Assembly (NCBI GenBank): GCA_965659725.1
Contig: CBFHXG010000013.1
Span: 1-48,206 of the forward strand
Length of the DNA: 48,206 nucleotides
Reading direction: 5' to 3'
Source of the DNA: Phaeocystidibacter sp965659725
Lineage (GTDB): Bacteria > Bacteroidota > Bacteroidia > Flavobacteriales > Schleiferiaceae
Under the pieces are notes generated by a model. It made no database searches and was not told the origin of the DNA. It worked only from the letters and a program-made list of their open reading frames with translations. The position numbers and the translations under genes are program-made. Below, in pieces: positions 42,598-48,206 of the stretch (the stretch's first letter is position 1; every line of letters begins with the position of its first letter).

Positions 42598-42605
42598 TAA
42601 CTTTG
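42598..42605 (+). promoter_or_regulatory. -7 promoter element of paaD
   Basis: TAACTTTG, an exact TAnnTTTG match, ends 4 nt before the paaD ATG. A TTGAAC at 42573-42578 could serve as the -33 element. A transcript would start at about the A of the ATG. Confidence 0.68.
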
Positions 42606-42609
42606 ACAT

Positions 42610-43095
42610 ATGGTTTCAGCTCCCGAAATAAAAGATTGGTTAGAAGATGTAACCGACCCCGAGATTCCAGTGCTCACTGTGATCGACATGGGCATTGTGA
42701 GAGACATCCGCGTCGAAGATGATCGTGTAGAGATCGACATCACCCCTACCTATACGGGTTGTCCCGCTATGGACGAGATCTCGGCTAACATCAAAAAACG
42801 ACTGCAGCAAGAAGGTTTGGAGAATGTCACCGTTAAAGAGGTGCTCACGCCAACATGGACAACCGATTGGCTATCTGCAGAAGGCAGAAGAAAGCTCGAA
42901 GAATACGGCATCGCTCCACCCACGGATGAGTCGGCCGACAAACGAGCACTTTTCGGAAAACAACCCGTAGTACGGTGTCCGAATTGTAAATCGGAAAACT
43001 CCACTCGTGTGAGCCAATTTGGCTCTACCGCCTGCAAAGCTCTTTACCAATGCCAGGACTGCAAGGAGCCCTTCGACTACTTTAAGTGTCTGTAG
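42610..43095 (+). CDS. paaD: Phenylacetyl-CoA epoxidase subunit PaaD
   Basis: 161 aa. The N-terminal MIP18/DUF59-like domain (about 1-90) has DVTDPEIPVLTVIDMGIVRDI and the Cys of PTYTGCPAMDEI. The C-terminal zinc-ribbon has CPNC (about 124-127) and CQDC (about 149-152). PaaD assists maturation of the iron-sulfur cluster of the epoxidase reductase PaaE. Here it is away from paaABC on the opposite strand, with its own promoter element. Confidence 0.93.
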   Translation: MVSAPEIKDWLEDVTDPEIPVLTVIDMGIVRDIRVEDDRVEIDITPTYTGCPAMDEISANIKKRLQQEGLENVTVKEVLTPTWTTDWLSAEGRRKLEEYGIAPPTDESADKRALFGKQPVVRCPNCKSENSTRVSQFGSTACKALYQCQDCKEPFDYFKCL

Positions 43096-43148
43096 AATTA
43101 AGCTTAGTCCGCGAGAGCCTTGACAGCCTTGTCAGCCTCGAACAAAAA

Positions 43149-43177
43149 GAAGCCCCGCTTACACGACGCTTCTCTTT
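43149..43177 (+). terminator. Candidate terminator after paaD
   Basis: AGAAGC (43149-43154) and GCTTCT (43169-43174) form a 6-bp stem followed by a short T-rich CTTT. The A run before the stem adds some stability. Weak but well placed, 54 bp after paaD. Confidence 0.45.
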
Positions 43178-43308
43178 AGCTTAGGTATTGGTATTTTCTC
43201 TCTCTAGAACTCTCGTTCGAGGAACTAATTTGCGGATTTATAACGAGTGCCGCTAAAAAACCGCGTAAATCGCGTTTCGATAGGTGTTTTCCGCTATTTT
43301 CACGTATC

Positions 43309-44697
43309 GTGATCAAGAGAGCATTCCTAATACTATCGTTGGCACTTGCTTCTATTGCCTTAGGCCAGTCTTGGCCTGCGATACAGTGGCTCGACCCTTC
43401 CACGGCCGAGGTGCTGAAGCTAGATGCCGATTCGCTCGTGCGGGTATGGAATGGTGAAAGATGGGCGACTCGAGACACGCTGATGCTGAAGGGTATACGA
43501 AAGGTCGATCTGCGAGGTGTAGATCGATTGATGCCTATCAGAAATAGCGACCCCCTGCACTTCATTGCCCCTGGAACACAACAGGTCTACATTCTGGAGG
43601 GTGGCATGTTCGACCGCGACGACAGCACCGATCATAGGGGATATAATTTTGATGCTATTCAATGGTGGCGGAACGATACGCTTTTCTCTCTTGGAGGATA
43701 TGGATTCTGGCATACACAAAGCATCCTCAGCTACTACAGCGAGAACACGAAGGAGTGGCATGTACTCCAAACGGAAGGAGGTCCCGATAACATTACTCAA
43801 GGTGTCCACCATTTCTCCGAGAAGGGCGATAAACTCTACGTGACCTATAGCAAGAGGGTGAGAGGATCCGACGTGTTTCGAAGTGAGGACGTCTGGCAGT
43901 TGTCACTCGGAAGCAAACGATGGAAGAAGGTTGGAAGTCTGACTTCCGAGACGATTCAATTATTGAAATCCGATCGTGCTCGATTGAACCTACCCATTGG
44001 AGTGGTGATGGGAGGGGAGCGCAGACTCTTGATCGATCTCGTGAACAACCGCGTTGATTACATCGATGCGTCTATTTGTGACCTGAGATTTAGGAAGAAT
44101 GACGAATTCAAGAATGGAACGGGAACACTGATTGGATCCACCTTTGTGCTGGATAGCTACTTTCCAAGTTCAAGCAGCTTGGGGCAGAGTGTTTCTTTTA
44201 AATATGATTTTCAAGAGATAAGGAATGCCCGTCGGAATCCGGAGGAAGTATACCAAACGGGTTGGGCATGGTGGGTCTATTTGCTTATTGGGTTGGGTGC
44301 TGTCGTCCTCATGTTCATCACATACCGATTGATCAACAAATTGAGAGAGCCTTTTGAGAAAGGTCAAACCATGGAAGCAGAGGAGCGATTCTTCAAATCA
44401 CTGGATGACCTTGAAGTTAAACTTCTCCGTTCTTTGCTTCGCGCCGAGATGCGCGGGGAAGGCTTACAATCTGGACCGATCACCGAAATAATGGGATGGA
44501 ATGATAAGTCGTGGGACAACCAAAGGAAATGGCGTAACAACCTTATCAAGGAACTCAATAAAAGGGCTCTGGATCACCTGAATATCGAAGAGCTGATCTC
44601 TCGAGAAAGAAATCCTAAGGACAAACGCGAAAGGGTCTATAAACTAGATCCAGATGGTTTCCGTCTACTACGGGATTCGCTTCACTTCAAACAGTAA
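43309..44697 (+). CDS. Membrane protein with beta-rich periplasmic domain and winged-helix-like cytoplasmic tail
   Basis: 462 aa from a GTG start. A signal peptide (MIKRAFLILSLALASIALGQ) is followed by a beta-rich periplasmic region (about 25-310) with WW/Y-rich strands like kelch or propeller blades (NDTLFSLGGYGFWH, LSYYSENTKEWHVL, WQLSLGSKRWKKVG). One membrane helix (about 318-340, WWVYLLIGLGAVVLMFITY) leads to a cytoplasmic tail (about 365-455) with LEVKLLRSLLRAEMRGEG, ITEIMGWNDKSWDNQRKWRNN and DKRERVYKLDPDGFRLL, which reads as a winged helix-turn-helix. Together this is the layout of a membrane-spanning one-component regulator. It lies between paaD and the convergent paaABC (6-bp gap). 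Confidence 0.7.
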   Translation: MIKRAFLILSLALASIALGQSWPAIQWLDPSTAEVLKLDADSLVRVWNGERWATRDTLMLKGIRKVDLRGVDRLMPIRNSDPLHFIAPGTQQVYILEGGMFDRDDSTDHRGYNFDAIQWWRNDTLFSLGGYGFWHTQSILSYYSENTKEWHVLQTEGGPDNITQGVHHFSEKGDKLYVTYSKRVRGSDVFRSEDVWQLSLGSKRWKKVGSLTSETIQLLKSDRARLNLPIGVVMGGERRLLIDLVNNRVDYIDASICDLRFRKNDEFKNGTGTLIGSTFVLDSYFPSSSSLGQSVSFKYDFQEIRNARRNPEEVYQTGWAWWVYLLIGLGAVVLMFITYRLINKLREPFEKGQTMEAEERFFKSLDDLEVKLLRSLLRAEMRGEGLQSGPITEIMGWNDKSWDNQRKWRNNLIKELNKRALDHLNIEELISRERNPKDKRERVYKLDPDGFRLLRDSLHFKQ

Positions 44698-44703
44698 ATG
44701 GCC

Positions 44704-45459
44704 TTACCACTTAGCGTCGGGATACGACTTTGGCAAGTATTGCATTTCGGCGAGGACGTATCCCAAGTATTCTGAATGGACACCCTTCTTACCTCCGCGC
44801 TGGTGGCCGTCGCCTTCAGGCTTGGTAAGCGTTGCTAGCTGAAGGATTTCATTCACTTTCTGATGCCAAAGTTGCTTGATCTCGTTGAGGTCAGGAGCCA
44901 CACCCGCGGCTTGAGCTTTTTTGTCGAGCTCATCCGCTTCGAGCATTTCACCGGTCCACATCCACACGTCTTCGATGCTCTGTTGGATCTTGTTGTGACT
45001 TTCTTCTGTTCCATCACCAAGGCGGATCATCCACTCGGCGCTCCATTGAGCGTGGTAGGCGATCTCTTTCATGGCCTTTTGAGCAATGGATGAGATGCGC
45101 TCGTCCGAAGATTTCATCAATCGTTCGAACAGGAAGTAATTGTAGGTATCGAAGAAGAACTGGCGAGCCAAAGTGTCGCCCCAATGACCGTTGGGTTGCT
45201 CAACCATCAGTAGGTTGCGGAACTCATGCGCATCTCGGTGGTAAGCGAGCGTATCTTCGGTGGCATCGCCTCCTTGGAGTTCGGCGGCGTACTGAAGGAA
45301 TTGACGAGCCTGACCGATCTGGTCAAGCGCGATATTGGTCAAGGCAATATCCTGTTCGAGCACGGGCCCGTGTCCACACCATTCAGATAGGCGTTGGCCG
45401 AGGATCAATGCGGTATCTCCGAGGCGAATTACGTATTGATAGAGATCGTTCTTCTCCAT
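44704..45459 (-). CDS. paaC: Phenylacetyl-CoA epoxidase subunit PaaC
   Basis: 251 aa. Ferritin-like structural partner of PaaA: RLGDTALILGQRLSEWCGHGP, LTNIALDQIGQARQFLQYAAE, YHRDAHEFRNLLMVEQPNGHWG and EIAYHAQWSAEWMIRLGDGTEES are PaaC family segments. In the (PaaAC)2 complex it supports the di-iron catalytic PaaA subunit. It is the third gene of paaABC; the gap from paaB is 34 bp. Confidence 0.95.
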   Translation of the reverse strand: MEKNDLYQYVIRLGDTALILGQRLSEWCGHGPVLEQDIALTNIALDQIGQARQFLQYAAELQGGDATEDTLAYHRDAHEFRNLLMVEQPNGHWGDTLARQFFFDTYNYFLFERLMKSSDERISSIAQKAMKEIAYHAQWSAEWMIRLGDGTEESHNKIQQSIEDVWMWTGEMLEADELDKKAQAAGVAPDLNEIKQLWHQKVNEILQLATLTKPEGDGHQRGGKKGVHSEYLGYVLAEMQYLPKSYPDAKW

Positions 45460-45493
45460 AGTCTTTTATTCCGGTGTTGGATGGAAGTATAAA

Positions 45494-45784
45494 TCACATG
45501 TGACCTACTTCGTCCGGGATTTCGTAGAAAGTAGGGTGGCGGTAAACCTTATCGTCTGACGGAGCAAATAGAGGCTCTTTTTCGTCTGGGCTAGATGCAG
45601 TGATCGCTTCACTAGGAACGACCCAAATGCTTACGCCCTCGCTCCGACGAGTATATACGTCGCGTGCATTTTTCAGGGCCATTTCGGCATCCGGTGCATG
45701 AAGACTTCCAGCATGCTTGTGGCTGAGTCCGTTCTTACTGCGAACGAACACTTCCCAGATCTTCCAATTACTCTTATCGCTCAT
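45494..45784 (-). CDS. paaB: Phenylacetyl-CoA epoxidase subunit PaaB
   Basis: 96 aa, the family length. The pattern WKIWEVFVRSKNGLSHKHAGSLHAPD, ALKNARDVYTRRSEGVSIWVV and a C-terminal VYRHPTFYEIP define PaaB. It bridges PaaAC dimers in the epoxidase complex. It starts 12 bp after paaA. Confidence 0.95.
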   Translation of the reverse strand: MSDKSNWKIWEVFVRSKNGLSHKHAGSLHAPDAEMALKNARDVYTRRSEGVSIWVVPSEAITASSPDEKEPLFAPSDDKVYRHPTFYEIPDEVGHM

Positions 45785-45796
45785 GGTATACTAAAG

Positions 45797-46747
45797 TTAG
45801 GCTACTTTACCTTCTCTTCTTTTTGCTTCTTTCTCGGCATATGCATTAGCGGCTTCACGCACCCATGCACCAGCTTCGTGTGCCTTATTGCGGGCTTCCA
45901 AGCGCTGCCTGTTGCACGGTCCGTTTCCTTTGATCACTTGATAGAACTCATCCCAGTTGATCTCGCCGAAATCATAATGACCTGTTTCTTCGTTCCATTT
46001 GAGGTCCGGATCAGGAATGGTCAATCCAAGGTATTCAGCTTGTGGAACGGTCTTGTCGATGAACTCCTGACGAAGTTCGTCGTTTGACTTGCGCTTGATC
46101 TTCCACTTCATGCTTTGCGCAGAATTAGGAGAATCTTCATCACGCGGACCAAACATCATGATACTAGGCCACCACCAACGATTCAAGGCGTCTTGTGCCA
46201 TTGCCTTTTGCTCAGGCGTTCCGTTGGCGAGGGTCATCATGGTTTCATAACCCTGGCGTTGGTGGAAACTTTCTTCCTTACAGATACGAACCATTGCACG
46301 AGCGTATGGGCCGTAGCTTGTGCGGCACAACATAACTTGATTTGCAATGGCGGCTCCATCAACCAACCAACCAACTGCGCCCATATCGGCCCACGAGATG
46401 GTAGGGTAATTGAAAATGGATGAATATTTAGCCTTTCCGGATAGAAGGTCTTCCACCATATCTTGGCGGTCGGCTCCCAACGTTTCGGCGGCACTGTATA
46501 GATAAAGACCGTGTCCGGCTTCATCCTGAACCTTGGCTAGGAGGATCAATTTAGAGCGCAAAGAGGGGGCGCGGGTGATCCAGTTCGCCTCAGGCAACAT
46601 GCCTACTACTTCGGAGTGGGCGTGTTGTGAGATCTGACGGATAAGGGTTTTGCGATACTTTTCCGGCATCCAATCCTTCGGCTCGATCTTGTTCTCAGCG
46701 TCTACATACGCCTGAAATATCTCTTCTAATGAATGCGTTTCTCCCAT
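45797..46747 (-). CDS. paaA: Phenylacetyl-CoA epoxidase catalytic subunit PaaA
   Basis: 316 aa. Ferritin-like di-iron oxygenase with the metal-ligand segments LAKVQDEAGHGLYLYSA (E-x-x-H) and VRICKEESFHQRQGYE (second E-x-x-H), and family segments ISQHAHSEVVGMLPEANWI and WKIKRKSNDELRQ. It epoxidises the aromatic ring of phenylacetyl-CoA with O2 using electrons from PaaE. It leads the paaABC operon and has an exact promoter element at 46771-46778; paaE starts on the other strand 225 bp away. Confidence 0.96.
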   Translation of the reverse strand: MGETHSLEEIFQAYVDAENKIEPKDWMPEKYRKTLIRQISQHAHSEVVGMLPEANWITRAPSLRSKLILLAKVQDEAGHGLYLYSAAETLGADRQDMVEDLLSGKAKYSSIFNYPTISWADMGAVGWLVDGAAIANQVMLCRTSYGPYARAMVRICKEESFHQRQGYETMMTLANGTPEQKAMAQDALNRWWWPSIMMFGPRDEDSPNSAQSMKWKIKRKSNDELRQEFIDKTVPQAEYLGLTIPDPDLKWNEETGHYDFGEINWDEFYQVIKGNGPCNRQRLEARNKAHEAGAWVREAANAYAEKEAKRREGKVA

Positions 46748-46770
46748 GGGACAAGCGGTTTTAAGTGTGT

Positions 46771-46778
46771 CAAAGGTA
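46771..46778 (-). promoter_or_regulatory. -7 promoter element of paaABC
   Basis: Minus-strand TACCTTTG, an exact TAnnTTTG match, 23 nt before the paaA ATG; predicted leader about 20 nt. Confidence 0.7.
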
Positions 46779-46916
46779 AGAAGTTCAGCTCAATTGCTGC
46801 ACCTTCTTAACAGGAGCCCCTTGAGGAATGTTTGAATTTGAAACGATTCCAAACAAGTGAAGCTCGGTGATAAGGTAAACATCTAGATCGAACTCGTGTT
46901 TCAAAGACCAAAGTGC

Positions 46917-46924
46917 TACTTTTG
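46917..46924 (+). promoter_or_regulatory. -7 promoter element upstream of paaE
   Basis: TACTTTTG, an exact TAnnTTTG match, 48 nt before the ATG at 46973. A second, weaker GATATTTG (46962-46969) lies only 3 nt before that ATG. The paaA/paaE divergent region thus has an exact promoter element for each direction. Confidence 0.6.
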
Positions 46925-46972
46925 TCGCCATTAATTTGTCCACAAGGCTAAGTGCCAACAAGATATTTGCAA

Positions 46973-48112
46973 ATGTTGAAGTTCTTTTCCCGCAAAAAAG
47001 AGTCAAAGTCGCTCATCAACGAAACTGAGGATCGCACAAAACCTAAGTTTCACAAATTGAAGGTTTCAGATGTTCGAAAGGAAACGGCGGATTGTGTTTC
47101 TATTTCATTTGAGCTACCAGAAGAATTGGAGAATGATTTCCGCTTCAAGCCAGGTCAGTATTTAACGTTGCGCACCGAGATTGACGGTCAGGATGTTCGC
47201 CGTTCGTATTCGATCTGTTCTTGTCCATACGATGGAGAGGTTCGCGTTGCTGTGAAAAGAGTTGAAGGAGGTGTGTTCTCCACATTTGCCAATCACGATC
47301 TGAAGGCGGGTGACGAGCTGGATGTGATGACGCCAATGGGTAACTTCACACATTCCTTTTCCCCAGATAAAGAGGCTCAGTACGTAGCAATCGCCGCAGG
47401 CTCGGGAATCACCCCAGTAATGAGTCTGATCAAATCGGCTTTGAAAGCAGAGCCAAATAGCAAGTTTACCCTCATTTATGGAAACCGCAACAGTGCTTCA
47501 GTGATCTTCAAGGATGAGATTGAGGATCTGAAGGATGAGTACATGGAGCGCTTGGAAGTGCACCATGTGTTGAGTCGTGAGGATCAGGGGTCAGATCTAT
47601 TGAAAGGTCGTATCGATGAGGAGAAAGTGAAAGGTTTTGCCGATCGATTCTTCGACATTGAGGAGGTGAATGCTTATTTCCTCTGCGGGCCTGAAGAAAT
47701 GATCCGTGCATCTGAAAAGGCCCTGGAGAGTCTGGGTGTGAGCCAGGATAAGATACTGTTCGAGCTTTTCACTCCAGCCAAGGATTCAGCTAAAAAAGTT
47801 GAAACTGTGGATACATCGAAGGACAAGGAAGCGGTGCGTTCGGTTACTGTGATCTTGGATGGTGATGAAACCCACATGGACATATCAACGAAAGGAAAGA
47901 CCATCCTGGATAGTGCCCTTGATGCTGGAGCTGATGTTCCATTTGCTTGCAAGGGGGCGGTGTGCTGTACGTGTAGGGCAAAAGTTCTAGAAGGATCTGC
48001 AGAAATGGAGATGAACTATGCACTTACTGATGAAGAAGTGGAAGAAGGATACATCCTCACTTGTCAAAGTCACCCTACGGCGGATAAGGTGATCGTTTCT
48101 TTCGACGAGTAA
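46973..48112 (+). CDS. paaE: Phenylacetyl-CoA epoxidase reductase PaaE
   Basis: 379 aa from the ATG at 46973; an in-frame GTG at 46952 would add 7 residues. The FAD domain has FRFKPGQYLTLR and RRSYSICSCP. The NAD(P) domain has AAGSGITPVMSLIKSAL and YFLCGPEEM. The C-terminal plant-type 2Fe-2S domain has CKGAVCCTCRAKV and the fourth Cys in ILTCQSHP. It passes electrons from NADPH to the PaaA di-iron centre. An extra Lys/Ser-rich N-terminal leader of about 20 residues precedes KFHKLKVSDVR, where E. coli-type PaaE begins. The last 94 bases of the window after it show no gene. Confidence 0.94.
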   Translation: MLKFFSRKKESKSLINETEDRTKPKFHKLKVSDVRKETADCVSISFELPEELENDFRFKPGQYLTLRTEIDGQDVRRSYSICSCPYDGEVRVAVKRVEGGVFSTFANHDLKAGDELDVMTPMGNFTHSFSPDKEAQYVAIAAGSGITPVMSLIKSALKAEPNSKFTLIYGNRNSASVIFKDEIEDLKDEYMERLEVHHVLSREDQGSDLLKGRIDEEKVKGFADRFFDIEEVNAYFLCGPEEMIRASEKALESLGVSQDKILFELFTPAKDSAKKVETVDTSKDKEAVRSVTVILDGDETHMDISTKGKTILDSALDAGADVPFACKGAVCCTCRAKVLEGSAEMEMNYALTDEEVEEGYILTCQSHPTADKVIVSFDE

Positions 48113-48206
48113 GCGGTTCATTACCAACCTTTTAACATTTTTCGTTCGGGTTTTCTATTGTCGATCTCCCGTATAGTCGTTGGCTAATATCCGCGGCAAA
48201 CCCTGT

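Noticed and set aside
1..48206. CRISPR array, prophage, or rRNA operon
   Set aside because: No regularly spaced repeats, phage structural genes or rRNA sequence seen; only one tRNA is present.

Overview
This window reads as a chromosomal segment of a Bacteroidota bacterium, probably a marine Flavobacteriales-type organism. The evidence is two C-terminal type IX secretion (T9SS) sorting domains, many copies of the Bacteroidota -7 promoter element TAnnTTTG, outer-membrane beta-barrels and SPII lipoproteins, a fused alpha/beta 2-oxoacid dehydrogenase E1, and the families DUF3078, DUF4139, DUF6265 and DUF2461. The organism is an inference; the window has no rRNA.

Layout. 1-4.2 kb: a truncated DUF4139 (MuiA-like) protein, a MutT-type Nudix hydrolase, a DUF2752/TM2 membrane pair, a small lipoprotein and an outer-membrane barrel. 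4.0-6.2 kb: tRNA-Cys, folB and gltX. 6.26-6.88 kb: a GxxExxY gene framed by 30-bp inverted repeats. 6.9-13.7 kb: M28 peptidase, DUF819 transporter-like protein, TauE/SafE permease, MutS2-like ATPase and acyl-ACP thioesterase. 13.7-22.6 kb: an internally deleted hybrid sensor kinase, lysS, small conserved genes, fused E1, a VWA-like secreted protein and DUF3078. 22.7-26.7 kb: crotonase, ABM-domain protein, frameshifted DinB-like gene and paaZ. 26.7-32.8 kb: envelope proteins of unknown role, alkB-like dioxygenase, and a secreted YciI/prolyl oligopeptidase operon. 32.9-35.4 kb: a wrecked T9SS cargo gene joined to an IS3-type transposase fragment, then an intact T9SS cargo gene. 35.5-48.1 kb: the main phenylacetate cluster.

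The central theme is aerobic phenylacetyl-CoA catabolism. PaaA, B, C, D and E form the ring epoxidase and its reductase. PaaG isomerises the epoxide to oxepin-CoA. PaaZ (20 kb away) opens and oxidises the ring. PaaH and PaaJ complete beta-oxidation, and PaaI and PaaY are the accessory thioesterase and hexapeptide protein. The crotonase at 22.7 kb is a possible PaaF but lacks one expected catalytic Glu. No phenylacetate-CoA ligase (PaaK) or TetR/GntR-type Paa regulator is in the window. Instead the cluster contains a sensor histidine kinase (frameshifted as read), an acidic protein of unknown function, and a membrane protein with a periplasmic domain and a winged-helix-like cytoplasmic tail. 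These are the best candidates here for undescribed Paa-linked biology.

Four genes are broken or chimeric: a DinB-like frameshift, a histidine-kinase frameshift, a T9SS gene with an IS fragment plus an in-frame TAG, and an in-frame deletion of a hybrid kinase. Sequencing or assembly error cannot be excluded for the single-base cases. Several start codons lie only 3-8 nt after a -7 promoter element, which suggests leaderless or nearly leaderless mRNAs.
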